Assembly (NCBI GenBank): GCA_029260015.1
Contig: JAJDEB010000002.1
Span: forward strand, 62,001 to 126,000
Source of the DNA: Phycisphaerae bacterium
GTDB lineage: Bacteria > Planctomycetota > Phycisphaerae > UBA1845
Direction of reading: 5' to 3'
Length of the DNA stretch: 64,000 nt
Of this stretch, positions 33,975 to 42,884 are shown piece after piece. Both the position numbers and the translations under genes were made by a program. The notes below the pieces were generated by a model. That model was not told where the DNA came from. It saw only the letters and a program-made list of their open reading frames with translations, and ran no database searches. Each line of letters starts with the position of its first letter. The stretch's first letter is position 1.

Positions 33975-34841
33975 ATGAACACGATCAACAGCATCCTGAC
34001 GACGATCTTCGACGCCTGCTTTTCCATCATGGAAAGCTGGCCGGGATGGCTATCACTTACAGTTTGGTCGAGCATCACCGGCGTGGTGGCGTTGTACATC
34101 TACAAATACACATCGAATCAAAAGGCCATCGGCCAAGTCCGCGACGACATCAAAGCCAACCTGCTCGCCGTCAAACTCTTCAAAGAAGAACTGGGCGTCA
34201 CGCTGAAAGCACAGGGGCGCATTTTCTGGGCGGCATGTCGATTACTTTGGCATTCGTTAATCCCGCTGGCCGTTATGATGATTCCGATGTCGCTGCTCGT
34301 TATTCAGATGTCGTTCCGCTATGAATGGCGGCCCATGCAAGTCGGTGAGACCATTCTGCTGCGCGCCGAACTGGGCGATGACAAGATCGCCACCGATGTC
34401 GATGCCAACTTGAAGTTCACCGGCGCATCCGACGACGCTGTCGAAATTCAGACGCAACACGCCATCTTCGACGATTTCGAAGATCGCCCGAAACGCAACG
34501 AAGTCATCTGGCAACTCAAATTCAACGCACCCGGCCGACACCTTGTGACCGTTTCGATCGATGGCGACGAAGCGTCAAAGGAAATACACGTCAGCGCAAA
34601 CCGCTACGCACGCGTCAGCCCTGTGCGCTCAGGTGCAGCGTTTCTCGAAAAAGCGATCTATCCATTGGAAGGCTCTGCCGCCTCAAGCGACTCGATTCAA
34701 CGCATCGAACTCGACCTCATCAACCTGTCCAAGAACGAAACGCTGATCTTCGGCTTCAATATCCACTGGGTCATCAGCTTCCTGATCATCTCGATCATCG
34801 CAGCCCTCATCGTCAAGCCGATCCTGAAGGTCCGCATCTGA
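33975..34841 (+). CDS. Membrane protein of unknown function in the phosphatase operon
   Basis: A 288-aa protein with an N-terminal helix at about 25-45 (WLSLTVWSSITGVVALYIYKY), a cytoplasmic helical hairpin (QVRDDIKANLLAVKLFKEELGVTL), two close helices at about 80-115, a beta-rich extracytoplasmic domain from 115 to 255 (VGETILLRAELGDDK onward) and a final helix at the C-terminus. The helix-hairpin-helix layout recalls Oxa1/YidC/EMC3-type insertases, but I see no decisive motif. It probably completes a membrane complex with the two phosphatase-like proteins. Confidence 0.65.
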   Translation: MNTINSILTTIFDACFSIMESWPGWLSLTVWSSITGVVALYIYKYTSNQKAIGQVRDDIKANLLAVKLFKEELGVTLKAQGRIFWAACRLLWHSLIPLAVMMIPMSLLVIQMSFRYEWRPMQVGETILLRAELGDDKIATDVDANLKFTGASDDAVEIQTQHAIFDDFEDRPKRNEVIWQLKFNAPGRHLVTVSIDGDEASKEIHVSANRYARVSPVRSGAAFLEKAIYPLEGSAASSDSIQRIELDLINLSKNETLIFGFNIHWVISFLIISIIAALIVKPILKVRI

Positions 34842-34932
34842 CACCCTGTAATCTTCGTGCTACACTTCTTGAATCGGGTGCAAGCTCACGCGCTACGTTG
34901 CCGGTTTCAAATGTTGCAGGATGATGCGCAAC

Positions 34933-35018
34933 CGTCATTCCCGCGAAAGCGGGAATCCAGAAGACAAAGGTCATGCCCGCAAAGCCCGTTCTGGACTCCC
35001 GCGTGCGCGGGAGTGACG
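34933..35018. repeat. 86-bp REPIN-like repeat, second copy
   Basis: CGTCATTCCCGCG-AAAG-CGGGAATCCAG-type unit at 34933-34960 and its inverse at 34991-35018 (CTGGACTCCCGCG to GAGTGACG). Total length 86 bp, the same as the copy at 14792-14877, but the middle differs. It lies in the gap between the membrane protein and peptidase E; otherwise this gap holds only the ribosome site of pepE. Confidence 0.78.
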
Positions 35019-35068
35019 AAACTATGCACTGGATAGATTTGCGCAGTTATTGATAGCGGAGCGATGCG

Positions 35069-35776
35069 ATGAAGATTCTATTGGGCAGCGGTGGGTTCCG
35101 GACCGACGAGCGCAAAGCCAACCTGGCTGCGATGATGCAATCGCACTTCGGTTCAATCAAGACACTATTGTTTGTGCCTTACGCGCTTAACGATCACGAC
35201 GCCTATGAAGCGCTCATCACCGACAACAACCTGCACGGTGGCTACGAAATTCAAGGCATTCATCGAACCGACGACCCCAAGCGCGCCATCGAAGAAGCCG
35301 ACGGCATCTACGTCGGCGGCGGCAACACCTTTCGCCTGCTCAAAACACTCTACGATTTCGACCTGCTCGATGTGATACGCAAGCGCGTGCGCGAAGGCAT
35401 GCCATACCTCGGCATCAGTGCCGGCACCAACGTCGCCTGCCCGACGATGATGACCACCAACGACATGCCCATCTGCATGCCGCCATCGTTCAACGCCCTC
35501 GGGCTGGTTCCATTCCAAGTCAATGCCCACTACTTCTTCGGCAGCACATACGTCAAAGAAAGTGACACATACTGTCAGCACTTCGGCGAGACCCGCGACG
35601 ACCGATTACGCGAGTTCCACGAAATGAACGACACACCCGTCATCGGACTATGGGAAGGCGGCATGATCCAAGTCATCAACGACAGAACCACTCTCCACGC
35701 CTCCCCCGCTCGTTTGTTCTGTAAAGGAAATGAGCCCATCGATCTCGAGCCTGGAGAGATCACGTTTGCCGAATGA
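35069..35776 (+). CDS. pepE: Peptidase E (alpha-aspartyl dipeptidase, family S51)
   Basis: A 235-aa cytosolic serine dipeptidase that splits Asp-X dipeptides. The nucleophile elbow LGISAGTNVACPTMMTTNDMP holds the Ser at about residue 121, GIYVGGGNTFRLLKTLY is the substrate loop, and NAHYFFGS gives the triad His with the following acidic residue. GGAG lies eight bases before the ATG. Length and motifs fit the family without gaps. Confidence 0.9.
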   Translation: MKILLGSGGFRTDERKANLAAMMQSHFGSIKTLLFVPYALNDHDAYEALITDNNLHGGYEIQGIHRTDDPKRAIEEADGIYVGGGNTFRLLKTLYDFDLLDVIRKRVREGMPYLGISAGTNVACPTMMTTNDMPICMPPSFNALGLVPFQVNAHYFFGSTYVKESDTYCQHFGETRDDRLREFHEMNDTPVIGLWEGGMIQVINDRTTLHASPARLFCKGNEPIDLEPGEITFAE

Positions 35777-35954
35777 TTGGGAACAGAAAGTAGACTCAAT
35801 TGCGTCGGTGTGCGGGAAAAAAGGGATAAACACCCAAGAGTTTGACACATCCAACTTTTATCGATTTAATCCCGCATCCTTAAAACATCGGCGATAGCAT
35901 TGCTACCAGCCCGTCACCCCCGAAATCAGCCCCTGTGCGGCTGGAAAGGCTTTT

Positions 35955-38195
35955 ATGATTCGCTCACTTACCCTCGGGATTTGCCTAACTTACCTATCGA
36001 TGACGGCTGTCATTACGCAAGCACATTTCGCATTTGTGGTCCCCACAGAAGACGGGTTAGCCGCCAACGTGATCATGAGCGAAACGCTTCATGCCGAAGA
36101 CGGCTTGGAAGTCAAAATCCTAAACGACGTCCAACTCATGGTTCGCGACGAGCAAGGCAATGACGTTTCGGTCACTGCCCTTCCCAATGACAAGAACAGC
36201 TTGCGCATTGATGTTCCCGGTTCCGGTTTGCGGGTCATTCATGGCCTCGTCGATTTGGGAATCGTCAACCGCGGGCCAACCCCGCATTGGCTTCGTTACC
36301 ATCCCAAGACGATTCTCGGAGACGCCGGCGACTCACGAACAATCATCGGCGAAAATGCTCCCATCGAGATCGTGCCCGTCGTCAGTCGCAACAGCAGCGA
36401 ATTCCGCCTGCAAGTCCGGGTCAATGGGCGCGTCCAACCCGAAACCGAACTCACGATCATCCACCCATCTGGCGATCAGGAAAAATTGTTCACCGACGGA
36501 TCGGGAATGACACAACCTGTCACTAACCCGGGGCGCTACGGCGCTTGGGCAAGACACTGGGACCGCACGTCCGGTGAACACAATGGCAAACCCTATGACG
36601 AAATACGTCACTATGGATTGCTGGTCTTTGACTTTGCGAGCCAAGCGGTTGCAACTGCGCCGACAGAAACGACTGATACGACAGCATCTGCCCCAGCGAC
36701 AACTTCAGCCAAACCGACCAGCGCAACGATCAACCGATGGGCCGACCTGCCTTTTGCCACCGCAAGCTTCGGCGCAGAAGTGCTCGACGGATGGCTTTAT
36801 CTTTATGGCGGCCATGTCGCTCCGACCCATGAGTATCACACCAAGTCGGCATCGGGCGAATTGTGGCGTATGGACCTTGCAAGCCGCGGCGCATGGCGGC
36901 AGCTACCATCCGGGCCCGCCCTACAAGGCATGAACCTGACTTCCTACAACGGTTGCATCTATCGCGTTGGCGGGATGGCCTCTATCAACGATGAAGACAA
37001 ACCCTCCGACAATCGTTCCGTCACGTCGGCACAGCGCTTCGACCCTGCCACCATGTCCTGGACCGACATCGCACCGCTGCCCGAACCGCGTTCATCGCAC
37101 GATGTTGTCGTCGTCGGAACAAACCTATACGTGATCGGCGGGTGGCACATGCAAGCCGACAAGAAAATCATTTGGCACACCCGAATGCTTTCTATCGACC
37201 TGGCTGACCCCAATGCAGGATGGGTCGAACACTCGCAGCCATTTATCCGACGCGCCTTGATCGCTGCCGTCCTCGATCAACACATCTATGTGATGGGCGG
37301 TTTCAACGAATCCGCAAAGCCAAGCCGCCGCGTCGAAGTCTTTGACACTATCAAAGGACGATGGTCGGAAGGTCCGGATCTTCCCGGCGATTCGATGAAC
37401 GGTTTCGCGCCGGCTTCCTGCGTGCAGGATCGACGACTGTTCGTCAGCGTCGGTGACGGTGGACTCTATCGCCTCAACCCTGAAGCAAAGTCATGGGAAT
37501 GGGTGGCTGACACCACTCCGCGCATCGTACACAGGATGGCCCCCATCGGTTCGCAGGTTTTGGTCCTCGGTGGGGCGAGCAAGGGCGACAACCTCGACCT
37601 CCTCGAAGCCGTCGCCATCAAACAAACCTCCTCACCTGTAACCAGTCCTGTTCAACTTAAAGAAACCATTGCAGCGGCAGCGTTTCACCGCAAACCAGCC
37701 AAGGATGTGGCGAAGAACCCACATAGCGACGAAACATCTCGCGCAACAAAACCGACGGAAAAAACGCCCACGACGAATCACGCTCAACACCCGGCACTAG
37801 CAGGCCAACAGTACTGCCCCATCATGACCGACGAACGCATCGACACCGACTGTCCGACTGCAACGTACAAAGGGCGACGCGTTGCCGTTTGCTGCGATAC
37901 CTGTCTGACCAAGTGGTACGACAATCCCGATGAGTACGCGTCGATCGCAAATCTGCCGCAGCTTGAAGGCGTGGAGATTCCAAGGCGCAAATTGGCACAA
38001 ACGTACTGCCCCGTGTTCTCGAATCGCGTGGTGACCGAAAGCGATCCATACGTCATATACCAGGGCAAGCGCGTCTACGTCTTTAACTCGGCTGCCAAAC
38101 GCCGCTGGAACAAGAATCCGGAAAAGTACGCCAACCGTGCAATCCTTCCGCAGTTGGCGGTAACCGATAGCGGTGGTTCGAGTGCTGTTCGATAA
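35955..38195 (+). CDS. Secreted DUF4198-like / kelch / double YHS protein, metal-handling candidate
   Basis: Signal peptide MIRSLTLGICLTYLSMT to ITQA, after which the mature protein would begin with His (HFAFVVP). Residues 24-230 resemble the DUF4198/NikM-type domain linked to nickel or cobalt uptake. A Thr/Ala-rich linker (232-260) leads to a kelch-type propeller (about 262-550: WADLPFATASFGAEV, LYLYGGHV, NLYVIGGWH, HIYVMGGFNE). A basic linker precedes two YHS-like modules: YCPIMTDERIDTDCP with VCCDTC, and YCPVFSNRVVTESDP, where the Cys pair is lost. YHS modules often bind heavy metals. 746 aa, extracytoplasmic. The combination is unusual. Confidence 0.72.
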   Translation: MIRSLTLGICLTYLSMTAVITQAHFAFVVPTEDGLAANVIMSETLHAEDGLEVKILNDVQLMVRDEQGNDVSVTALPNDKNSLRIDVPGSGLRVIHGLVDLGIVNRGPTPHWLRYHPKTILGDAGDSRTIIGENAPIEIVPVVSRNSSEFRLQVRVNGRVQPETELTIIHPSGDQEKLFTDGSGMTQPVTNPGRYGAWARHWDRTSGEHNGKPYDEIRHYGLLVFDFASQAVATAPTETTDTTASAPATTSAKPTSATINRWADLPFATASFGAEVLDGWLYLYGGHVAPTHEYHTKSASGELWRMDLASRGAWRQLPSGPALQGMNLTSYNGCIYRVGGMASINDEDKPSDNRSVTSAQRFDPATMSWTDIAPLPEPRSSHDVVVVGTNLYVIGGWHMQADKKIIWHTRMLSIDLADPNAGWVEHSQPFIRRALIAAVLDQHIYVMGGFNESAKPSRRVEVFDTIKGRWSEGPDLPGDSMNGFAPASCVQDRRLFVSVGDGGLYRLNPEAKSWEWVADTTPRIVHRMAPIGSQVLVLGGASKGDNLDLLEAVAIKQTSSPVTSPVQLKETIAAAAFHRKPAKDVAKNPHSDETSRATKPTEKTPTTNHAQHPALAGQQYCPIMTDERIDTDCPTATYKGRRVAVCCDTCLTKWYDNPDEYASIANLPQLEGVEIPRRKLAQTYCPVFSNRVVTESDPYVIYQGKRVYVFNSAAKRRWNKNPEKYANRAILPQLAVTDSGGSSAVR

Positions 38196-38380
38196 ATCAG
38201 CCGCCCGAGCCTGACAACGCAACGAACTACTGCTAGAACCCGCTCCATGGCGGCGAAAATTCGTAGTCCGTACGGTCCCTGACCATAATCCACAATCTGT
38301 TGTCAACCGAAGTCGTATCCTGTTGTATACTCCAGGGAACGCTTACGCGCATCACATCCTTTGAGTTTGCGGAGACGACG

Positions 38381-39349
38381 ATGATAGACCACCAATTCGC
38401 TGGCATTTTCAAATCGTATGCTGTCGCAATCATGGCCATCGCCATTGCATCAGCACCCGCTCGCCTCAGCGCCGATGCGCCAGCCAATGTTCAAAGCATC
38501 AATCAGATCAGGGGCAAGGTCATCGATCAAAATGGCAACCCCGTTTCTGGCGTTCAGGTCGGAATTGCCAACCGCAAACTCGGCTATCTCAACTACGCCG
38601 GTAATGGCCGCCTTTACGTCTATGGCCCCAGCAAGCGCATCCTGCTGATGTTCAAAGCCCAAAACGGTAGTGCATCCGTTGAAGGAGTGACCAACGCGTA
38701 TGGCCAATTCGCTCTATCAAACATCATGGATGGCCCGGTCAATGTTGCGGCTGCCCATCCGCAACATGGCGTCGCGTTTATAAACAACATCGATCCGGTC
38801 AAAGATCAAACCGAAGTCACACTGACACTCGCCGAACCGACGTTTGCCACCGGAACGATACGAGGCATTCCCGACCAGAAACACAGCGTCCTGATGAGCC
38901 AAGCCGCCCGTCAATATTCGTTCGCAAGGTTCACCCCGATTGCACCAGAAAAGGCTGACGACATCAGCTATAACACTTCGACCTCGATCGGACCGGATGG
39001 ACGCTTTCGTGTTGGACCACTGCCCGCCGGGATTGACGAATGGGTGCTCACCGTTGATCGCCGGGCCAGAAACTACAGCGCTGGCGTCATGCGTGTTCCC
39101 GTCACGCTCTCGAATCTGACCGAGAACCCGATCGACATTGACTTGGCCAAGGGTCATAAACTCAGCGGTGTCATTCGCGGCCCAAAGGATGAGCCACTCC
39201 CCGATGTGACCGTCACCACCGTTCGCAGCGACGGCATCATGGTCGGTACGATGACCGATACCTTGGGAAAATACGAGATTGTTGGCTTGCAGGAAGGCAC
39301 ACTCAAGCTCGAAGCCAAGCGGTGGGCACGACGCACAGCCCCCGGCTGA
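38381..39349 (+). CDS. Carboxypeptidase-regulatory-like secreted protein, upstream part of an interrupted TlpA-type frame
   Basis: From the ATG at 38381 (GGAG eight bases upstream) 322 residues are read before TGA at 39347-39349. The N-terminus is a signal peptide (YAVAIMAIAIASAPARLSADA). Three beta-sandwich repeats of the carboxypeptidase regulatory type follow: IRGKVIDQNGNPVSGVQVG, TGTIRGIPDQKHSV and SGVIRGPKDEPLPDVTVTT, the last closing with LGKYEIVGLQEGTLKLEA. The repeat is not complete at the TGA; the same frame continues as DISLVREISFVAA and then a thioredoxin domain. In other bacteria this order makes one protein, so the TGA is read here as an interruption or recoded codon. Confidence 0.75.
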   Translation: MIDHQFAGIFKSYAVAIMAIAIASAPARLSADAPANVQSINQIRGKVIDQNGNPVSGVQVGIANRKLGYLNYAGNGRLYVYGPSKRILLMFKAQNGSASVEGVTNAYGQFALSNIMDGPVNVAAAHPQHGVAFINNIDPVKDQTEVTLTLAEPTFATGTIRGIPDQKHSVLMSQAARQYSFARFTPIAPEKADDISYNTSTSIGPDGRFRVGPLPAGIDEWVLTVDRRARNYSAGVMRVPVTLSNLTENPIDIDLAKGHKLSGVIRGPKDEPLPDVTVTTVRSDGIMVGTMTDTLGKYEIVGLQEGTLKLEAKRWARRTAPG

Positions 39350-39387
39350 GGCCCGGGCCCCCAGGATATCTCTCTGGTCAGAGAGAT
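39347..39387 (+). promoter_or_regulatory. In-frame UGA followed by SECIS-like hairpin
   Basis: The TGA at 39347-39349 is followed by the palindrome GGCCCGGGCC (39350-39359) and a perfect 8-bp stem ATCTCTCT/AGAGAGAT (39368-39375 with 39380-39387) closed by the loop GGTC. In E. coli fdhF the selenocysteine element also ends in a GGUC loop. The loop is 29 nt after the U of UGA, inside the 16-37 nt range described for bacterial SECIS. The bulged U of fdhF is not evident. No selenocysteine genes are in the window, and the residues beside UGA are not a known redox motif. Confidence 0.4.
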
Positions 39388-39892
39388 CAGCTTCGTCGCC
39401 GCCAGCAACAAACCCGTCGATATCAAAATCGACCGCTTCCTCATCATCAACCCGGGCGAGACAGCCCCCGACTTTACGGGCAAGACGCTCGCCGGAGATG
39501 ACATCCAACTGTCAAAGCTGCGGGGCAAGGTCGTGCTGATCGACTTCTGGGCCACCTGGTGCGCCCCATGCATCGTCGAAATGCCCAACATCAAAAACGC
39601 ATACGACAAATACAAAGACGGCGGCGACCTCGTGGTTCTCGGCATCAGTGTAGACCAGGACCCGAGCCAAGTGTCACGGTTTGTCACTCAAAGAGGAATC
39701 AACTGGCCCCAAATAGCCGCCGGCCCATCCGACGTAAACCCCATCGCCAAGGCCTACTATGTCTCGGGCGTGCCAGCCACCTTCCTAATCAACCAGGAAG
39801 GCAAAGTAATGGCCAAGGACCTGCGAGGCCCAGCGCTCGATCGCTATTTAAGCCAATTGATTAATCAACAAAGCCAACACGCGGCGAAGTAG
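39350..39892 (+). CDS. TlpA/ResA-like thioredoxin domain, in-frame continuation after UGA
   Basis: In the same frame as the preceding gene, 180 codons encode the rest of a beta domain, a linker, and a complete thioredoxin fold: GETAPDFTGKTLAGDDIQL, then VLIDFWATWCAPCIVEMPN with the redox C-x-x-C, and the cis-Pro loop VSGVPATFLIN. No ATG, GTG or TTG stands between the TGA and the GTG at 39533, and starting at that GTG would delete the first strands of the domain. Independent translation of a whole domain is therefore unlikely. It would act as a periplasmic thiol-disulfide oxidoreductase if read-through occurs. Confidence 0.7.
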   Translation, partial: GPGPQDISLVREISFVAASNKPVDIKIDRFLIINPGETAPDFTGKTLAGDDIQLSKLRGKVVLIDFWATWCAPCIVEMPNIKNAYDKYKDGGDLVVLGISVDQDPSQVSRFVTQRGINWPQIAAGPSDVNPIAKAYYVSGVPATFLINQEGKVMAKDLRGPALDRYLSQLINQQSQHAAK

Positions 39893-39922
39893 CTCGGTCG
39901 TGCATTACATGGCAAGAGTGAT

Positions 39923-42163
39923 CTATTCGCTGGCGTAACCAACCGACTCTGCAGGCACAAAGCGAGCCCCGTTCGAATGCGCGCTCGGCTTGACCGTCAC
40001 GCCAACATTCTTAAATGCCGGCGTTTTGGAGCGGGCGTCGGTGGTTTTGGGGACTAGAATGTTGGCTTCGGGGTAGTACATGATGGCGTTGCCCGATCGG
40101 ATATCGAAGGGGCGGACGAGGATGTTGGACATTTTGCCCGTTGCGCTTGAAACGGTTACGCGTTGATCGGCTTCTAGGTTCCGGGCTTGGATGTCTTCGG
40201 GGTTCATCAGGATTACGTCGCGGCGTTCCTGGTTGCGGTAGATGTCTTCCTCTTCGTACACCACCGTGTTGAATTGCCCTTCACTGCGAACGGTCATCAA
40301 ACGAAGTTCGCCCACCTCGCCCAATAGCGGAGGGATGCTGACGTTGTGAAACTGCGCCTTCTTCGACTCGGTTGCAAACACCGGCTCATGAAACGTTCTG
40401 CCCGCAATTTGAAACTCGCCGCCCTTTTTGTTCTCATCGATTTCGCCAATTTTCTCGTAACCGGGTATCGCCGCAGCGATGGCTTTGCGAATGTTTCGAT
40501 GCTCCGCGAACTTCGACCAATCAATCGGTGAATCATCGCCAAAGTAGCTGGCTGCCAGCGACTGTATCACATCGACCTCGCTGCGTGGACCTTCATATCG
40601 CGCCTTGCCACCATCGCTTAATCGCACGAAGTTAAACATTGATTCCTGCGTGGTGGCTTGCGTCTCTTCGTCGCGGGCCTGCACGGGCAATATCCACGTT
40701 TCCTTGCCCGTGCCATGCGCATGCCCTGTGTTCAGCGTTGTGGAAAGATACACGACAGAATCAATTTTCTGCATCGCCTTCGCTGCAAACTGCTGATCCG
40801 GATTGGACGCGTAAAGATTACCACCTAAACACAGCGCGAAGCGAACTCTATCCTGCGTGGCAGCTTCCATGCACGCCATTGTATCCATGCCCGAAGTGTC
40901 AGGAAGTGACACTTTCAGGTCTCGTTGAATGCGTTCGAAGACTGCGGCTTTAAGCTTGGGCGTCACACCCATCGACCCGATCCCCTGCACATTGCTGTGT
41001 CCGCGCAGTGGCAGCAGACCCGCACCGGACCGGCCCAACATCCCGCGAAGCATCGCCAGGTTCGCGATCGCCTGCACATTTTCGACACCGTGGGCATGGT
41101 GCGTGATGCCCATCGCCCAGCAGAACACAACGTTCTTCGCCAGCGCATAGTCTTTTGCCACCCGGCGAATCAGCGACTCCTCGACACCGCACCCTGCGAC
41201 AATGTCACTCCATGCGATGCCATCAATGTAAGATAAGTATGCGGCTCCGCCATCCGTAAAGCGATCGACAAACGAAGTGTCGATCCGGCCCAGTTCTCCG
41301 ACGGCTTTTGCCACCCCGGTTAAGAATGCAATGTCTCCGCCAATGTGCGGTTGGATGTAGGTACTGGCGATCGAACTACCAAACAGAAGCGAGCGCACGT
41401 CCGACGGCACCTTGAATCGCACCAACCCAAGCTCCTTCGCCGGATTGACGACAACCACTTTCCCACCGCGCCGACGCAGTTCCATCAACTCGCCCATCAA
41501 CCGCGGATGGTTTGATGCGGGGTTCCCACCGATCAGGAAAACCATGTCGGCATCGTCGAGGTCGTCGAGCGTCACGGTAGCTGTGCCCGAACCAGTCACA
41601 CTGGCAAGCCCGACTCCGCTGGCTTGATGACAATAGAATGAGCAGTTGTTGACGTTGTTGGTGCCATAGAGTCGCGCGAACAGTTGCAGAAGGAAACCGG
41701 CTTCGTTGGACGAACGCCCGCTGAAATAAAAGAAGCTTTCATTTGGTTCGGTCTCGCGCAGTTTGCCAACGAGGCCATCAAGCGCTTCTTCCCACGACAC
41801 TTCGCGGTAGTGAGTCGCGTGTTTGCCAAGATACAAGGGTTTGACGATGCGTCCGCTGAGTTCCAAATCGCGCGGCGTCATCCGCCGCAATTGATCCACG
41901 CTGAACCGTTCAAAGAATCCGCCACGAATCGCACCTTGCAGGTCTGCCGCCATCGCTTGCATCGACTTCTTGCATACAGACGGGAAGTTACCGCGCTCGT
42001 TGACCATCCCCCCGCGCTGCCCGCCCATGCCCAATGCGCACGTCTTGCAGGCATTCTTCGAGAGCATCGCCCGCATCATGCGAATGATCCCGCCCGCACG
42101 ATGGGCGTATTTCAAACTCTGCTTAATAGCGTGCCAGCCACCGCCGGCATTGAGTGGTTTCAT
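39923..42163 (-). CDS. FdhF/YdeP-family molybdopterin oxidoreductase
   Basis: Start taken at the ATG at 42163 (MKPLNAGGGWHAIKQ, matching the G-G-W of YdeP); a GTG at 42208 is an alternative. The 746-aa protein has an N-terminal Cys motif (CKTCALGMGGQRGG), NEAGFLLQLFARLYGTNN, NNCSFYCHQASGVGLA, the cofactor loops LIGGNPASNHPR and CWAMGITHHAHG, and LLPLRGHSNVQG. YdeP-type proteins resemble formate dehydrogenase alpha chains but their substrate is generally unknown. No Tat signal, so cytoplasmic. mobA lies just upstream, which fits its need for the guanylated cofactor. Confidence 0.85.
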   Translation of the reverse strand: MKPLNAGGGWHAIKQSLKYAHRAGGIIRMMRAMLSKNACKTCALGMGGQRGGMVNERGNFPSVCKKSMQAMAADLQGAIRGGFFERFSVDQLRRMTPRDLELSGRIVKPLYLGKHATHYREVSWEEALDGLVGKLRETEPNESFFYFSGRSSNEAGFLLQLFARLYGTNNVNNCSFYCHQASGVGLASVTGSGTATVTLDDLDDADMVFLIGGNPASNHPRLMGELMELRRRGGKVVVVNPAKELGLVRFKVPSDVRSLLFGSSIASTYIQPHIGGDIAFLTGVAKAVGELGRIDTSFVDRFTDGGAAYLSYIDGIAWSDIVAGCGVEESLIRRVAKDYALAKNVVFCWAMGITHHAHGVENVQAIANLAMLRGMLGRSGAGLLPLRGHSNVQGIGSMGVTPKLKAAVFERIQRDLKVSLPDTSGMDTMACMEAATQDRVRFALCLGGNLYASNPDQQFAAKAMQKIDSVVYLSTTLNTGHAHGTGKETWILPVQARDEETQATTQESMFNFVRLSDGGKARYEGPRSEVDVIQSLAASYFGDDSPIDWSKFAEHRNIRKAIAAAIPGYEKIGEIDENKKGGEFQIAGRTFHEPVFATESKKAQFHNVSIPPLLGEVGELRLMTVRSEGQFNTVVYEEEDIYRNQERRDVILMNPEDIQARNLEADQRVTVSSATGKMSNILVRPFDIRSGNAIMYYPEANILVPKTTDARSKTPAFKNVGVTVKPSAHSNGARFVPAESVGYASE

Positions 42164-42236
42164 GATCCGTATATCGGAATCGACCCACGCAAACGTTGCA
42201 AGCCCCACCGCCCCAGGAAATCCAATTCGCGATATC

Positions 42237-42848
42237 TCAATCCAATAGCCGCGACTTGTCCTCTGGAGTGTTCATGTCTTGAAGCATGCGGGATTGTGCA
42301 GGGTTGGGTTCAATTGTTTGCACCCGCGCAGAATGCAAGACGTTCTGCAGTCGGAAATCGCCTCGAACCATCGCTTCCTGCACCGCCGGTATGAGCCGCG
42401 GATGATAAAGGGCGCAGCATGTGTAGAAGGGTCGGTGGGCCAATCCGGTTCCGTAGACAGCCACGTCGATCGATGCATCATGGCCAACCGCCTCAACCAG
42501 CGGCGTAAGCAGTTCGGTTTGTAGGAGCGGAAGGTCACATGCAAGAAGCAGCGCCCAATGACTCTCTGCAAATGCAAGCAGGCTTGAAAGTCCCGCGAGC
42601 GGGCCCGCGGCACCTGGTTGATCGGGAAGTTGGCGGCAGTGGAACGTTGCGTCGGTAAGATCGCCAACCTCACCGAGCAAGACAACTTCTGTGGCGACCG
42701 AACGCGCCGTTTCAACCACATGTTCCAGCAACGTCTTGCCATTGGGCAAACGTTCGAGCGCCTTGGGGCGACCAAACCTGGAACTCTTGCCGCCAACCAG
42801 AATGCCAGCCACTATCGAAACGTCATTCGAACCGGGCAAGTCGCTCAT
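42237..42848 (-). CDS. mobA: Molybdenum cofactor guanylyltransferase MobA
   Basis: MobA attaches GMP to molybdopterin. The start is the ATG at 42846-42848 (MSDLPGSNDVSIVAG). The nucleotide loop is ILVGGKSSRFGRPKALERLP, a slight variant of L-A-G-G-x-S-x-R-M-G, followed by LLACDLPLLQTELL with the metal Asp and AAGPLAGLSS. 203 aa is near the family length. It stands directly upstream of the molybdopterin oxidoreductase on the same strand, so the two form a maturation-plus-enzyme pair. Confidence 0.88.
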   Translation of the reverse strand: MSDLPGSNDVSIVAGILVGGKSSRFGRPKALERLPNGKTLLEHVVETARSVATEVVLLGEVGDLTDATFHCRQLPDQPGAAGPLAGLSSLLAFAESHWALLLACDLPLLQTELLTPLVEAVGHDASIDVAVYGTGLAHRPFYTCCALYHPRLIPAVQEAMVRGDFRLQNVLHSARVQTIEPNPAQSRMLQDMNTPEDKSRLLD

Positions 42849-42884
42849 TCCAACACCGCGCCGCGAATCACGGCACATGGGCCA

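Noticed and set aside
33975..34841. Membrane protein as a YidC/EMC3-type insertase
   Set aside because: The helix and hairpin order is suggestive, but the large external beta domain and lack of a signature motif do not support naming it so.
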